Origin: Palleronia sp. THAF1
GTDB lineage: Bacteria; Pseudomonadota; Alphaproteobacteria; Rhodobacterales; Rhodobacteraceae
Assembly: GCF_009363795.1 (NCBI RefSeq)
Contig: NZ_CP045420.1
Coordinates: 2,833,001 to 2,897,000 of the forward strand
DNA length: 64,000 nt
Direction of reading: 5' to 3'
This document shows positions 17,236-27,945 of the stretch, in pieces. Position 1 is the first letter of the stretch. Each line of letters begins with the position of its first letter. The translations under genes and the position numbers were made by a program. Under the pieces are notes generated by a model that saw only the letters and a program-made list of their open reading frames with translations, was not told where the DNA came from and searched no databases.

Positions 17236-17558
17236 TTCAGTTGGAAGTGCAGCGGATAGCTGCCGTCCTGTATTTCTCCGAAGAAGTCTTCAAGGTCGGG
17301 GTGGCCCACAGGCTCCCCGGAATAGTCGGCTTCAAGGTTCTGCTCGGACACATAGGCGACGTAATAGCTTTGATCGTTCTCGGCCAACAGGTGGTAGAAC
17401 GGCTGATCGCGGGCCGGGCGCGCTTCTTCCGGGATCGACTCGTACCACTCCTCGGTGTTCGAGAATGTGGGGTCCACGTCGAAGACCACCCCCCGGAAAG
17501 GGTGCTTGCGATGGCGGACGATCTGCCCGAGATGATACCGTGCGCGGGTCTTCAGCAT
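17232..17558 (-). CDS. hspQ: Heat shock protein HspQ
   Basis: A 108-residue protein of the HspQ/YccV family, which in enterobacteria binds hemimethylated DNA and acts as an adaptor that stimulates the Lon protease. Recognisable segments are KTRARYHLGQIVRHR, FRGVVFDVDP and QPFYHLLAE. I chose ATG 17558, preceded by GGGGAA. The gene ends in a CTAG overlap with the convergent rhodanese gene. Confidence 0.93.
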   Translation of the reverse strand: MLKTRARYHLGQIVRHRKHPFRGVVFDVDPTFSNTEEWYESIPEEARPARDQPFYHLLAENDQSYYVAYVSEQNLEADYSGEPVGHPDLEDFFGEIQDGSYPLHFQLN

Positions 17559-17636
17559 GGCGGATTCCCCCAATAAACGTGATTTAAGATGTAGAAACCT
17601 GAAGGCCGTGTCCATGACAACCGTAGGAAACACTCT

Positions 17637-18518
17637 GTGAACCTTGTCCTCACAGTGGGCGAGGTCGTCGCCCCCGTCTTCCTGTTGGCGGCCATCGGCT
17701 TCGTTTGGGTGCGTATGGGGCTGGCCTACGAGATCGAGTTCGTCACCCGCATGTCGATGACCCTAGGCGTGCCCTGCCTGATCTTCGTGTCGCTGATGAA
17801 CACTGAAATCGACCCTGCGGCGCTGACCGTCGTGTCAGTGGCCGCCGTTGTGGCCTATGCCGCCGTGACCGTCGCGATGCTGGCGGTGGCGTTGCTGTTC
17901 CGGCTGGAGATCCGAACTTATCTTGCGCCACTGATCTTCGGGAATACCGGCAATCTTGGGCTTCCGCTGGCATTATTCGCCTTCGGGGACGAAGGTTTGG
18001 GCTATGCCGTCGTCGTTTTCGCCGTCATGGCGATCTATTCCTTCACCGCAGGCGTCTGGATCGTGTCTGGGGGTGGCTCACTGGTTCGCGTCATCAAGGA
18101 ACCGATGGTCGCCGGAACGCTGCTGGGCGCGCTGTTCCTGTGGCAAGGCTGGCAGACGCCCGTTTTCCTGACGAACACCCTATCGCTGATCGGCCAGCTG
18201 GCGATCCCCTTGATGCTGATCACCCTAGGCGTCGCCGTCGCGCGGCTGACACCGCAAAGCTTCGGGCGGCCCGCAATCCTGTCGGTTCTGAAGGCGGCCG
18301 CGTGCACCGCCATCGCCGCGGCAGTTGGTCGCTATTTCGAACTTCCGCCCGTCGCTTTCGCCGCCCTCGTCATTCAGGTGGCGACGCCAGTCGCCGTTAC
18401 ATCCTACCTTCTGGCCACGAAATACGGGGCCGACGCGCAATCCGTCGCCAGCCTTGTGGTGGTCTCGACGCTGGCTTCAGTTCTGTATCTGCCGCTGATC
18501 CTTGCTTGGGTGATGTAG
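17637..18518 (+). CDS. AEC family transporter
   Basis: A 293-residue inner-membrane protein of the auxin efflux carrier family with about ten hydrophobic segments. The pattern GNTGNLGLPLALFAF in helix four is the family's conserved glycine/proline-rich hinge, and a matching segment ends the protein (VATPVAVTSYLLATKYG). The start codon is GTG at 17637, preceded by AGGAAA. Substrates in bacteria include malate and other organic anions; none can be assigned here. It is divergent from hspQ. Confidence 0.9.
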   Translation: MNLVLTVGEVVAPVFLLAAIGFVWVRMGLAYEIEFVTRMSMTLGVPCLIFVSLMNTEIDPAALTVVSVAAVVAYAAVTVAMLAVALLFRLEIRTYLAPLIFGNTGNLGLPLALFAFGDEGLGYAVVVFAVMAIYSFTAGVWIVSGGGSLVRVIKEPMVAGTLLGALFLWQGWQTPVFLTNTLSLIGQLAIPLMLITLGVAVARLTPQSFGRPAILSVLKAAACTAIAAAVGRYFELPPVAFAALVIQVATPVAVTSYLLATKYGADAQSVASLVVVSTLASVLYLPLILAWVM

Positions 18519-18588
18519 TCGCGCTTTGCGAAATCGGGATTTGCTGTTACGCTTTCTGCAAAACAAACAAACGACATTGAGCAGTCCC

Positions 18589-19176
18589 ATGAACAAAGCC
18601 ATCCGCGCCCTGGCGCTGTTGCTTCTCGTCGCGTCCTGTGGCGGCGAACGTCAGGCAACCGCCCCCCGCAATCTGGATAACGCCTGCGACATCGTCGACG
18701 AGCGTCCGCAGTACCTGCGCGCGATGCGCCGCACGCAGAACAAGTGGGGCATCCCTGTGCCCGTTCAGATGGCGACGATTCATCAGGAGAGTAAGTTCAT
18801 CGGCAATGCGCGCACGCCGCTGCGCTTCTCGCTTGGGATCATTCCGATGGGCCGCCAAAGCAGCGCTTATGGCTACAGCCAGGCGTTGGACGGCACGTGG
18901 GAAGAGTACAAGGATGACCAACGCCGCCGCCGTGCAAAGCGGGACGATATCGACGACGCGACGGATTTCATGGGGTGGTACATGGACGCGACGACGCAGC
19001 GTCTTGGGATCTCCAAGGGCGACGCGAAGAACCAGTATCTGGCCTACCACGAAGGCCGGACAGGTTTCGCGCGCGGCAGCTACAACGCGAAGCCTTGGCT
19101 GCTGACGGTGTCGGACCGGGTGCAGGCGCGCGCCGTGCGCTACGAGGCACAGCTGCGCGCCTGCAATCGTCTGTAG
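18589..19176 (+). CDS. Lytic transglycosylase-like lipoprotein (SLT fold)
   Basis: A 195-residue lipoprotein precursor with a lipobox LVASC (C17). The catalytic glutamate is likely E67 in ATIHQESKF, the typical SLT HxES motif, and YGYSQALDGTWEEY is the second SLT motif. It would cleave peptidoglycan glycan strands at the outer membrane. I chose ATG 18589 because it begins a proper lipoprotein signal; the open frame starts further upstream. It stands between the AEC transporter and the convergent lolA, with three bases separating the two stops. Confidence 0.9.
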   Translation: MNKAIRALALLLLVASCGGERQATAPRNLDNACDIVDERPQYLRAMRRTQNKWGIPVPVQMATIHQESKFIGNARTPLRFSLGIIPMGRQSSAYGYSQALDGTWEEYKDDQRRRRAKRDDIDDATDFMGWYMDATTQRLGISKGDAKNQYLAYHEGRTGFARGSYNAKPWLLTVSDRVQARAVRYEAQLRACNRL

Positions 19177-19179
19177 GGA

Positions 19180-19791
19180 TCAGCCCCCGCGAGAGTTGAT
19201 CTCGGTCGGAATCGAGAAGTAGCTGGCCGGCAGTCCACCGACACGCTGCAGATCGCCCAGCGCGGTGGTTGTGCGATTGCCCTGACCGTCGATCACGACC
19301 CACTGGCGCAGCTGCACCGGATCGCCCGTGAACACCATCTCCAGCGAACCATACTGCGGGCGCTGGGGGTCCTGCGCGGTCACGATGGTCTTGTTGCCGT
19401 CTTGGCGGTGGCCCTGCACCATGCCCGCGCGGCCAAGGTTCACGTTCTGCTCAAGGATGATCGACAGCGGCGTCTCGCTCAGCGGATATTGCTCCGGCCG
19501 GCGCGAGTTGGATTTGGCGTCGAACACGGCAACCTGTCCGCCACCTGCCATCACCAGCATCTGCTCGGGCGGGTTGTAGTCGAAACGCATCCGGCCGGGA
19601 CGGTTGATATACAGCGTACCGGTCGAAATCGTACCGTCGTTGTTGATCTGGGTGAACCCGGCCTGCGCGGTCGTCAGGCTGTTCAAATATTGCGACAATT
19701 GCGCCAGCGGTATCGGCGCGGCTTGGGCGGGCATCGCGGCCAGACCAAGGGTCGCGGCAGTTCCTGCAAGCATGGTGCGGCGGGTGAGCAT
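19180..19791 (-). CDS. lolA: Outer membrane lipoprotein carrier protein (LolA family)
   Basis: A 203-residue periplasmic protein that would carry lipoproteins from the inner to the outer membrane. The signal peptide begins LTRRTMLAG and ends near PAQA-API, so it may use the Tat route. The body has the LolA pattern: GTLYINRPGRMRFDYNPPEQ, then a long beta half-barrel. In many Rhodobacteraceae lolA follows ftsK directly; here dps and a membrane protein gene lie in between on the opposite strand. Confidence 0.88.
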   Translation of the reverse strand: MLTRRTMLAGTAATLGLAAMPAQAAPIPLAQLSQYLNSLTTAQAGFTQINNDGTISTGTLYINRPGRMRFDYNPPEQMLVMAGGGQVAVFDAKSNSRRPEQYPLSETPLSIILEQNVNLGRAGMVQGHRQDGNKTIVTAQDPQRPQYGSLEMVFTGDPVQLRQWVVIDGQGNRTTTALGDLQRVGGLPASYFSIPTEINSRGG

Positions 19792-19962
19792 CGGGAATCT
19801 CCGTCTTGTGTGCTGGGACTGATATAGGCCCGGACCTCGCGCACACCAAAAGTCATCGCATAACGACGCCGTGTCGCAGGATGGAACCGGGCGCTGCGCG
19901 GGACGCTTGAGTGGTCGAAGGGCGGATCGCCGCCCGTGAAATTACGTACGAGGAGATTTCCC

Positions 19963-20451
19963 ATGCCAGAAGCATTCGTCAAAGGCCTGAACGACAACAC
20001 CCGCACCAAAACCATTGATCTGCTGAACGCCCGCCTCGCGGACGTTATCTCGCTGGCCATGGCCGTGAAGCAGGCGCACTGGAACCTGCGGGGCGCCGGT
20101 TTCATCGGTGTGCACGAGTTGTTGGATGACGTGGCCGACCGCCTGCGCGAATCCTCTGACCTGATCGCAGAGCGTGCCGTGATCCTGGGTGGCATCGCCC
20201 GGGGCACCACCGAGGTCGTGGCCGAGCAGACCACCATGGCCGCCTATCCGGTCGAAGAGAAAGAGCTTCAGATCCACGTCGAAGCGCTGAAAGAGCGGTT
20301 CCTGGATGTGGGCGAAAAGGTCCGCGCGGCCATCGGCGAAGCTGGCGAGATGGGCGAGGACGACGTGGAAGACCTGTTCACCGAAGTCTCGCGTCAGATC
20401 GACAAGGACGCGTGGTTCATCGGCGCAAACTCTCCCGTTCCCGCATCCTGA
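19963..20451 (+). CDS. dps: Dps family ferritin-like DNA protection protein
   Basis: A 162-residue Dps-like mini-ferritin that oxidises and stores iron and protects DNA. The intersubunit ferroxidase residues are all present: H39, H51, D55, D66 and E70, matching H31, H43, D47, D58 and E62 of Listeria Dps with a fixed offset. Motif KQAHWNLRG is typical. I chose ATG 19963, preceded by AGGAGA (19950-19955). It has its own terminator just after the stop. The short N-terminus has one lysine only, so non-specific DNA binding through a basic tail is doubtful. Confidence 0.94.
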   Translation: MPEAFVKGLNDNTRTKTIDLLNARLADVISLAMAVKQAHWNLRGAGFIGVHELLDDVADRLRESSDLIAERAVILGGIARGTTEVVAEQTTMAAYPVEEKELQIHVEALKERFLDVGEKVRAAIGEAGEMGEDDVEDLFTEVSRQIDKDAWFIGANSPVPAS

Positions 20452-20476
20452 TCGGCCGGTTGCCGAAAAGTCATCC

Positions 20477-20507
20477 TACCTGGCCCTCGGGCCAGGTAAC
20501 AATTTTG
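20477..20507 (+). terminator. Hairpin terminator after dps
   Basis: A perfect 10-bp inverted repeat (20477-20486 with 20489-20498) around a 2-base centre is followed by AATTTTG. The T-tract is imperfect but the stem is very strong, so it probably ends dps transcription. Confidence 0.7.
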
Positions 20508-20553
20508 TAACGGACGCTGGACCATCCCGCCGACTTTCATCATCAGCGGCGGC

Positions 20554-21210
20554 ATGTTGCTCTCATCGCGTTCGATTATCCCGCTTTACATCATTGTGGC
20601 TTCCATCGTTGTTCTGACGGACTGGACCCGCCTCGCCGACACCGCAAACCTGACCAGAGAGAATGGCAGCGTCGAGACGATGTCTATGGTGGGATATCTG
20701 GCCGCGCTGGCGGTGTACCTGCTGCGATCCGGCAAGCAGACGTTCTGGCCAGTGCCCGTCGTCCTTGGCCTGATGGCTCTGCGAGAGTTCGATGCCGACA
20801 AACGCTTTACCAGTGAAGGCCTGTTGAGCACCAATATCTTCAGCGCCGACACTCTTCTGTGGGAAAAGGGACTTGCGGTCGGCCTATGGGCGCTGCTGGT
20901 CTGCACGCTATTCACCCTGATCCGCTACCGTGCCGCACCTTTTGCGGCCGCGCTGCGCACGGGGTCGCGTTGGGCCATCCTGCTGTTAGCGGCGATCGGC
21001 ATTGCGGCCTTCAGCAAGTCGATCGATGGGCTTGCACGGAAGCTCTCGCCCCTGAACATCGACGTCAGCGATCAAGTGTCCGCAGGAGCCGGAACGCTTG
21101 AAGAGATGTTGGAGCTTCTGATCCCGGTTCTGTTCATGCTTGCAATGACCCGCAAGAAGGATCGGCAGGATGCGCGCGTAAGCGACGACGCCATGCAACC
21201 TGCCGAATAG
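20554..21210 (+). CDS. Unknown six-helix membrane protein
   Basis: A 218-residue protein I do not recognise. Six hydrophobic segments are visible at about 8-24, 44-58, 64-79, 106-123, 137-155 and 186-199. Two polar signatures stand out: RENGSVET near residue 34 and LREFDADKRFTS near residue 76, both beside membrane helices. The start has a weak ribosome binding site. It sits with dps between the convergent ends of ftsK and lolA, which is unusual. It could be an unusual envelope protein, but I would not assign a role. Confidence 0.75.
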   Translation: MLLSSRSIIPLYIIVASIVVLTDWTRLADTANLTRENGSVETMSMVGYLAALAVYLLRSGKQTFWPVPVVLGLMALREFDADKRFTSEGLLSTNIFSADTLLWEKGLAVGLWALLVCTLFTLIRYRAAPFAAALRTGSRWAILLLAAIGIAAFSKSIDGLARKLSPLNIDVSDQVSAGAGTLEEMLELLIPVLFMLAMTRKKDRQDARVSDDAMQPAE

Positions 21211-21216
21211 GCCTGC

Positions 21217-24054
21217 TTACTGAACCTCTGGCACCAGCACCTCGCGCTTGCCCACATGGTTGGCCGAGGACACGACACCTTCTTCTTCCATCTGCTCCAC
21301 CAGCTTCGCGGCCTTGTTGTAGCCGATGCCCAGCTTGCGCTGGATGTAGCTGGTCGAACACTTGCGATCCCGCGCGACGATCTGCACCGCCTCGTCGTAC
21401 TGCGCGTCCTCGCCGTTGGTGTTGCCACCCAGGCCCAGCACGGCGTCGATGTCGGACTCCTTGCCGTCCTCCGGGCCTTCCACGACGCCGGACTTGTAGT
21501 CGGGCGGGCCGAAGGACTTGAGGTAGGTCACGATTTCCTCGACCTCCTCGTCCGAACAGAACGGGCCGTGGACGCGGGTGATCTTCGATCCACCGGCCAT
21601 GTACAGCATATCGCCCATGCCCAGCAGCTGCTCGGCCCCCTGCTCGCCCAGAATGGTGCGGCTGTCGATCTTGCTGGTCACGCTGAACGAGATCCGCGTC
21701 GGGAAGTTCGCCTTGATCGTACCGGTGATGACGTCGACGGATGGACGCTGCGTGGCCATGATCAGGTGGATGCCGGACGCCCGCGCCATCTGCGCCAAGC
21801 GCTGAATGCAGGCTTCGATCTCCTTGCCCGCGACCATCATCAGGTCGGCCATCTCGTCCACGACGACGACGATGTAGGGCAGGATTTCAGGCACCGTCTC
21901 TTCGGTTTCGAAGATCGGCTCTCCGGTGTCCTCATCGAAGCCGGTCTGGACAGTGCGCTCGAACAGCTCACCCTTGGCCAGCGCGTCCTTCACCCGGCCA
22001 TTGAAGCCGTCGATGTTGCGCACGCCCATCTTGGACATCTTGCGGTAGCGGTCCTCCATCTCTCCGACGACCCACTTCAGCGCGACGACGGCCTTCTTGG
22101 GATCGGTGACGACGGGCGACAGCAGGTGCGGGATGCCGTCATAGACGGACAGTTCCAGCATCTTGGGGTCGATCATGATCATCCGGCACTCTTCCGGCGT
22201 CAGCTTGTAGAGCAGTGACAGGATCATCGTGTTGATCGCCACGGACTTACCCGAACCGGTCGTACCCGCGATCAGAAGGTGGGGCATCTTGGCCAGATTG
22301 GCGATGACGGGATCGCCGCCGATATCCTTGCCCAGCGCCAATGGCAGCTGGTGGTTGCCGTCACCGAAGTCGCGGTCAGAAAGGATCTCACGCAGTACGC
22401 ACATCTCGCGCTTTTCATTGGGCAATTCGATGCCGATGACGCTGCGGCCCGGCACGGTAGAGACACGCGCGGACAGGGCGGACATCGAGCGCGCGATATC
22501 GTCTGACAGGCCGATCACGCGGGATGCCTTCAGGCCCGGCGCAGGCTCCAGCTCGTACATGGTGACGACGGGGCCGGGGCGGACGCTGACGATTTCGCCC
22601 TTAACGCCGTAGTCGTCCAGCACCGTTTCCAGCATCCGCGCGTTCTCTTCCAGCGCCTCGTCGGACAGAACGTGACGCTCCACACCAGAAGGGTCGGCCA
22701 GCAGGTTCAGCGGCGGATGCTCGTAGTCCGAATGGCGGTCCTCGAACGACAGCGAGGGCTGCGCTTCTTCCTTCGCGCGGGTGGACGGGCGCAGGGGCTT
22801 TTTCTGAACATGCTGCACCTTCGGCTTCGGGGCTTCGCGCACGACCTGCGGGGCGAAAGCGGGTGCAGACTGCGCATCGTATTCGACCGGCGCTGCGGTC
22901 ATCGGCTCGGCCTCGAACACCTCATCCTCTTCGATGGCGGTGTCGGCCATGACCGGCGCTTTCGGCAGGATGATCGGCTGCGGTCCCTTGGGATGACGGC
23001 GCTTGACCTGCGGTTCGATCCGCGGACCGGCGGTCAGCATCGGTTGTGCGCGCGCACGGCTGCGGATGGCGTCGCTGATCTTGCCCTTGATGCGCTCACC
23101 GCTGGCGTATTGGTCGGGCATGTCGACTTCGGGCAGGTATTCCGGCTCATCCTGCGCGGTCAGGCCCAGCTTGTCGCCAAGGCGCGACAGGAAGCCCTGC
23201 GGCTCTTCGTACTCGTAAGCATCCTCGATCTCGTCCCAATCCGGCTCTGGCGCGGGGATCGGTGTGGCGCGAAGCACCGGGCGCTTCGGCATGGCGGGCA
23301 TCTCCGGCTCGGGCGACAGAGAGCGTTCGGCGCGGGCGACACGCGCCGCCTCCAGCCGTTCCGCCGCGAGGCGCGCACCACTGCTGACACCGCGCGCGAC
23401 ACCGCGCTGGCCAAGGCCAAGAACCGCCACGATACCGGCGTAGGTGAAAATCGTTCCCGCCAGCAGCCAGTTCACGATGGTCTTCACCTCATGCTTTGTG
23501 AAGCCCAGCACGAAGCCACCCACCGCAACGGTGAGAACCATGATGAACAGCGCCGTCATCTTCAGGCCGAATGCGCCATCGACACCGAACAGGCCGAAGA
23601 GCGTGCCGAGCGCTGTGTCGCCGAACAAGCCGCCAAGCCCGAAGCTCTGCTCCCAGCCTGCGCCGGGCGTGTGGGTGGACAGGTAGATCGCCAGCAGGGC
23701 CACGCCGATGGGTACGAAAACGGCGCGCGAGACAGCCCGTTCCGCGCCCATGTGGAACAGAAAGCGGCCGCCCCAGACCATGAAGGACGCGACCACACCC
23801 CAAGACGCCAGCCCCGCGATGATGATCGCTGGTCCGGCAACGGACGCACCCATCCGCCCGAAGATGTTGCGCGCGGGATCGGTGGTCGCGGTCAGCCAAG
23901 ATGGATCGCCCGGAACATAGGTGCCCAGCATCAGTGCCAGCACCAGCCCCGCTCCGATCAGGGCGATGCCGAACAACTCCTTGCCACGCCGCTCCAGGAT
24001 CGCCTGGGTGTCGCTGTCGAACAGGGGGTCACGCCCGCGCGTCTGATAAGCCAT
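21217..24054 (-). CDS. ftsK: DNA translocase FtsK
   Basis: A 945-residue septal DNA pump for chromosome dimer resolution and segregation. The N-terminal third has four membrane helices, a charged linker follows, then the motor domain with Walker A GTTGSGKS at residues 597-604. The C-terminal gamma domain (winged helix, [16 protein letters not shown]) recognises KOPS sequences. I chose ATG 24054 (MAYQTRGRD), preceded by AAGAGGA, over ATG 24072. It follows the aminotransferase gene on the same strand with its start inside the terminal bases of that operon, so co-transcription is likely. Confidence 0.96.
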   Translation of the reverse strand: MAYQTRGRDPLFDSDTQAILERRGKELFGIALIGAGLVLALMLGTYVPGDPSWLTATTDPARNIFGRMGASVAGPAIIIAGLASWGVVASFMVWGGRFLFHMGAERAVSRAVFVPIGVALLAIYLSTHTPGAGWEQSFGLGGLFGDTALGTLFGLFGVDGAFGLKMTALFIMVLTVAVGGFVLGFTKHEVKTIVNWLLAGTIFTYAGIVAVLGLGQRGVARGVSSGARLAAERLEAARVARAERSLSPEPEMPAMPKRPVLRATPIPAPEPDWDEIEDAYEYEEPQGFLSRLGDKLGLTAQDEPEYLPEVDMPDQYASGERIKGKISDAIRSRARAQPMLTAGPRIEPQVKRRHPKGPQPIILPKAPVMADTAIEEDEVFEAEPMTAAPVEYDAQSAPAFAPQVVREAPKPKVQHVQKKPLRPSTRAKEEAQPSLSFEDRHSDYEHPPLNLLADPSGVERHVLSDEALEENARMLETVLDDYGVKGEIVSVRPGPVVTMYELEPAPGLKASRVIGLSDDIARSMSALSARVSTVPGRSVIGIELPNEKREMCVLREILSDRDFGDGNHQLPLALGKDIGGDPVIANLAKMPHLLIAGTTGSGKSVAINTMILSLLYKLTPEECRMIMIDPKMLELSVYDGIPHLLSPVVTDPKKAVVALKWVVGEMEDRYRKMSKMGVRNIDGFNGRVKDALAKGELFERTVQTGFDEDTGEPIFETEETVPEILPYIVVVVDEMADLMMVAGKEIEACIQRLAQMARASGIHLIMATQRPSVDVITGTIKANFPTRISFSVTSKIDSRTILGEQGAEQLLGMGDMLYMAGGSKITRVHGPFCSDEEVEEIVTYLKSFGPPDYKSGVVEGPEDGKESDIDAVLGLGGNTNGEDAQYDEAVQIVARDRKCSTSYIQRKLGIGYNKAAKLVEQMEEEGVVSSANHVGKREVLVPEVQ

Positions 24055-24064
24055 ACCGTTCCTC

Positions 24065-25234
24065 TTACGCATAAAGACAGTCGCGCAGCTTGATCAGCCC
24101 GCTCTGCAGTTCGTCTTCGTGGGCGACCAATGCCGCCCGGATGTATCCCGCACCGGGGTTCGCGCCGCCGACATCGCGGCTTAGATAATTGCCCGGCAGC
24201 ACCCGCACGCCGGTCTCCTGCCACAGCTTCAGCGTGGCGGCTTCGGCGTCGTCCACCGGCAGCCACAGGAAGAACCCGGCCTCTGGCGCCGCGCAACCGT
24301 CGATGCCGTCGAACACCGCATCCACCATGTCGTACTTCGCGACGTAGCGGCGACGGGACGCGACGACATGATCCTCGTCCCGCCATACTGCCGCGCTGGC
24401 CGTCTGGATCGGGCCGGGCAGCGGCGCGCCCGCGTAGTCGCGCAACTGCTTCATCCGCGCCATGCTTTTCGGGCCAGCGACGGCAAAACCGGATCGCAAC
24501 CCCGGCAGGTTCGAGCGCTTGGACAGCGAGTGGAAAATCACGATCCGCTCGGGGTCCGCGCCCATGGAATGCGCCACCTGCAACGCGCCCGGCGGCGGGG
24601 TATCGCGGTAGATTTCCGAATAGCATTCGTCGGCAAAGATGCGGAAATCATGCTTTTCGGCCAGCGCGATCAGGTCGCGCCAATAATCTTCCGTCGCCAC
24701 CGCGCCCTGCGGGTTCGAGGGTGAGCAGATGTAGGCGATGGCAGTGCGATCCAGCGTCTTGGCGTCCAGCGCGGTGTAATCCGGCAGGAACCCGCTCTGC
24801 GCCGTCGCGGGCACGTAGACAGGCTGCGCGCCCATCGCAAGCGCGGCAACGGCATAGACCTGGTAGAACGGGTTGGGCGTCAGGATGACGGGTGCGTCTT
24901 CCGGGCACAACGCGACGGCGGTGTTGAACAGCCCCTCTCGGGTGCCGTTCAAGGGCAGCACCTGCGTGCGGGCGTCGACGGTCACACGATAGCGACGGGC
25001 CACCCATTCGGCGATGGCGTCCTGCAAATCGGCGTGGCCATGGTTCGGGGGATAGCGCCCGAAATCGGCGGCGCTTTCGGTCAGTATCTGGGACACGAAG
25101 GCGGGCGGATCGTGGCGCGGCTCTCCGATGGACATGTGCAGCACAGGACCGCCCGCGTCATGCGGGTCGAGCAGCGCCCGCAAACGCGGAAACGCATAGT
25201 CCGGCAGGGCCGAGAACCGGCTTGGAAACTGCAT
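24065..25234 (-). CDS. Class I/II aminotransferase
   Basis: A 389-residue PLP-dependent aminotransferase. The PLP lysine is in [15 protein letters not shown], the FADECYSE motif carries the pyridine-nitrogen aspartate, and the C-terminal arginine lies in YIRAAL. The SLSKRSN version and N-terminal pattern resemble the DapC/N-succinyldiaminopimelate aminotransferase group; I give the activity only at family level. It lies between the amidase and ftsK on the same strand; ftsK starts 10 bases upstream of its stop. Confidence 0.88.
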   Translation of the reverse strand: MQFPSRFSALPDYAFPRLRALLDPHDAGGPVLHMSIGEPRHDPPAFVSQILTESAADFGRYPPNHGHADLQDAIAEWVARRYRVTVDARTQVLPLNGTREGLFNTAVALCPEDAPVILTPNPFYQVYAVAALAMGAQPVYVPATAQSGFLPDYTALDAKTLDRTAIAYICSPSNPQGAVATEDYWRDLIALAEKHDFRIFADECYSEIYRDTPPPGALQVAHSMGADPERIVIFHSLSKRSNLPGLRSGFAVAGPKSMARMKQLRDYAGAPLPGPIQTASAAVWRDEDHVVASRRRYVAKYDMVDAVFDGIDGCAAPEAGFFLWLPVDDAEAATLKLWQETGVRVLPGNYLSRDVGGANPGAGYIRAALVAHEDELQSGLIKLRDCLYA

Positions 25235-25353
25235 TGCTGTGCCTCACGGGTCGGGGTCTGACGCCCCATTTGCGTCGATCCTAGCCTGTGTCCGGCGTGC
25301 GCGTCCAGAAATTGCCATGTCGCATCGCGGGCTTGGGGGCTTGCCTGTGTCTT

Positions 25354-26676
25354 TTACGCCAGCGCCGATTCGGCAGCACGCCCCAAGCGCAACAATCGCC
25401 CTTCCGTGCGCGACGGCGTTTGCAGCAGCAGCCCGACCGACGGCGTATCGGTCGGCAGCGTCAGCCCCGGAAGGCCCATCAGGTTGCCGATCCGGGTGTT
25501 GCGCAGGGTCTTAAGGTTCCGCTCGGCATAGAATTCGGCGTCCGTCTCAAGCCGCGCCCGCTTCGGTGGCAGCATCGGGCAGGTTGGCAGCAGGACAGCA
25601 TCGAAGCCCGCGGTGTCCGCCGCATAGTCGTGGCGCAGCGCCTCTAGCCGCACCCAAGCGGCAACGTAGTCCGGCGCGCTGACATCCGCGCCGCCCCGGA
25701 ACCGCTCTCTCACCGGGGCAAACATCTTGTCGGGCGCGGCCTCGATGGTGTCGCGCCAGTGGCCGTAGGCCTCGGCGGCGAAGAGGGTTGCGGACAGCGG
25801 CATCGCCTTCGCCACGGCGGGCACCTTGCGGCGGACAATCGTCGCCCCCGCAGACTCCAGCTTGCGCACCGCACGGTCGAACGCATCGCCGATGGGGCCT
25901 TCCAGATCGTCAAGCGCGCTTGTCTCCAGCACCATCAGCCGTGTGCCAGACAGGCTGACGCCCCGCAGATCGCACGCACCGCCGCCCAGCGCCGCGAACA
26001 GCAGCGCCGCATCCTCGACAGAGCGCGCCAGTGGCCCGACCGTATCGAAGCGCGGCGCAAGGGGCACGACGCCATCCAGGGGCAGCACGCCACTGGTGGT
26101 CTTCAGACCCACTAAATCGTTCCACGCCGCGGGCACCCGCACCGATCCGCCCGTGTCCGACCCGATAGCCCCCGCCGCCAGCCCGAACGCGACCGATGTG
26201 GCCGCACCAGAGGACGAGCCGCCCGACACCGCGTCCGCATCGTTCACACAAGGCGGCGTGCCGGTCATGGGGTTCAGCCCAAGGCCAGAGAACGCCAGCT
26301 CGCTCATGTGCGTTTTGCCCAGACACACGAGGCCCGCGCGCGAACCACGCGCCAGCACCGCCGCGTCGGCCTCCGGCACGCGACCCTCCAGCAGCCGGCT
26401 GCCCGCTTCGGTCGCGACGCCTGCACTGTCGAACAGGTCTTTCCACGACACCGGCACCCCATCCAGAAGTTCGCGCCGCACGCCATTCCGAGCGCGCCCA
26501 GCGGCGGCCATAGCCTCGGCGCGCGCGCGATCCGGCGTGGTGCGGGCGTAGATCCGGTCAGACAGGTCGTGGTCCGCGATGGCGTCCAGATGCGCCTCGC
26601 ACAGCTCCACGGGGTCGATCTGGCCCGCGCCGATGCCGCGTCCCAGTTCCGAAGCGCTCACCCTGAGCCAATCCAT
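25354..26676 (-). CDS. Amidase (amidase signature family)
   Basis: A 440-residue amidase-signature enzyme. The Ser-cisSer-Lys triad is visible: lysine in SWKDLF, and the serine pair in SGGSSSGAATS and GSDTGGSVRVP. These enzymes hydrolyse amides and include GatA; here the context does not suggest the tRNA amidotransferase. I chose ATG 26676 because AAGAGGTG sits just upstream and the ORF upstream has no match. It is divergent from the UbiH-family gene with about 60 bases between the starts. Confidence 0.88.
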   Translation of the reverse strand: MDWLRVSASELGRGIGAGQIDPVELCEAHLDAIADHDLSDRIYARTTPDRARAEAMAAAGRARNGVRRELLDGVPVSWKDLFDSAGVATEAGSRLLEGRVPEADAAVLARGSRAGLVCLGKTHMSELAFSGLGLNPMTGTPPCVNDADAVSGGSSSGAATSVAFGLAAGAIGSDTGGSVRVPAAWNDLVGLKTTSGVLPLDGVVPLAPRFDTVGPLARSVEDAALLFAALGGGACDLRGVSLSGTRLMVLETSALDDLEGPIGDAFDRAVRKLESAGATIVRRKVPAVAKAMPLSATLFAAEAYGHWRDTIEAAPDKMFAPVRERFRGGADVSAPDYVAAWVRLEALRHDYAADTAGFDAVLLPTCPMLPPKRARLETDAEFYAERNLKTLRNTRIGNLMGLPGLTLPTDTPSVGLLLQTPSRTEGRLLRLGRAAESALA

Positions 26677-26736
26677 CGCACACCTCTTTGCCTGCCCACG
26701 ATGGACAATGGCAGCGCGCGTCCCATAGTCCACCCC

Positions 26737-27945
26737 ATGACCTACGATGTCCTTATCGGCGGCGGTGGCCTGACCGGCACCGCACTTGCCATCGCCCTGT
26801 CCCAGTCGGGCCTGTCCGTCGCGCTTGCAGACCCCCGCCCCGCGACAGAGCGTGGCGCGCAGGGCTTCGACGGGCGCAGCTACGCGCTATCGGTCGGCTC
26901 TCGGAACCTGCTGCGCGCGCTGGGACTGTGGGAGGCGCTGGCCGACACCGCCGGGCCGATCCTTGATATCCGCATCTCTGACGGGCGCGTTGGCGAAGGC
27001 CCGTCGCCCCTCACCTTGCATTTCGACCATACCGAGATCGAGGAAGGCCCCATGGGCCATATGGTCGAGGATCGCCACCTGCGCCCGGCCCTACTGGATG
27101 CGCTTGGCGATGTGACGGTGATCGAGGCCGGAGTGACCGCCCAAACCGAGGCCGACGACAGGATCGACGCCCTTCTGTCGAACGGAGATACCGTGTCGGT
27201 CCGCGTTCTGATCGCCTGCGATGGCAAGACCTCTGGCATCGCGAAACGCGCGGGCATCCGGCGCACGGGGTGGGAGTACGGCCAAGCCGCTTTGGTCGCC
27301 GCCATCGAACATGAGCAGCCGCACAACGGCGTCGCGCACCAGTTCTTCATGCCGGAAGGGCCGCTGGCGATCCTACCGCTGGCTGGCAACCGATCCTCTA
27401 TCGTCTGGACCGAAAAGCGTGACCGCGCGCGGGCGCTGACCGATCTGGACGACAACGCCTATCTGGATCTTCTGCGTCCCCGCTTCGGTGATTTCCTGGG
27501 CGAGATCGCTCTGTCCGGCAAGCGGTTCACCTACCCGCTTGGCCTGTCCATCGCCAACCGCTTCGCCGCACCCCGCGTGGCGCTGGTGGGCGATGCGGCG
27601 CACGCGGTTCACCCCATCGCGGGACAAGGATTGAACGCAGGGTTGAAGGATGTGGCGGCGCTGGCAGAAGTTCTGATCGACGCGCGCCGACGCGGTGAAG
27701 ACATCGGGCGGGTCGACGTTCTGCAACGATACGAGCAATGGCGTCGGTTCGATGTGACGGCACTGGCCGTGGCGACGGATGGGTTCAACCGTCTGTTCTC
27801 GAACGACAACCCGCTCTTGCGCGCCGCGCGTGACTTGGGTCTGGCCGCCGTTCAACGCCTGCCCGGTCTGCGCCGCACATTCATACGCGAAGCGGCGGGA
27901 CTGACCGGCGACCGCCCCAAGCTGCTACAGGGCCAGCGCCCCTAG
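26737..27945 (+). CDS. UbiH/UbiF/Coq6-family FAD monooxygenase
   Basis: A 402-residue FAD-dependent hydroxylase of the ubiquinone-ring family. The N-terminal [14 protein letters not shown]-binding motif and the [14 protein letters not shown] motif near residue 285 are typical. It should hydroxylate the ubiquinone precursor ring. I chose ATG 26737 after the divergent amidase start; the longer frame from 26308 is inside the amidase. It ends in a CTAG overlap with the convergent Trm112 gene. The exact ring position (UbiH, UbiF or UbiL) is not clear. Confidence 0.9.
   Translation: MTYDVLIGGGGLTGTALAIALSQSGLSVALADPRPATERGAQGFDGRSYALSVGSRNLLRALGLWEALADTAGPILDIRISDGRVGEGPSPLTLHFDHTEIEEGPMGHMVEDRHLRPALLDALGDVTVIEAGVTAQTEADDRIDALLSNGDTVSVRVLIACDGKTSGIAKRAGIRRTGWEYGQAALVAAIEHEQPHNGVAHQFFMPEGPLAILPLAGNRSSIVWTEKRDRARALTDLDDNAYLDLLRPRFGDFLGEIALSGKRFTYPLGLSIANRFAAPRVALVGDAAHAVHPIAGQGLNAGLKDVAALAEVLIDARRRGEDIGRVDVLQRYEQWRRFDVTALAVATDGFNRLFSNDNPLLRAARDLGLAAVQRLPGLRRTFIREAAGLTGDRPKLLQGQRP

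Noticed and set aside
22672-24093. Long open frame on the plus strand (473 codons) opposite ftsK.
   Set aside because: The product is rich in His, Arg and Gly with no domain, a typical antisense shadow of a GC-rich gene.
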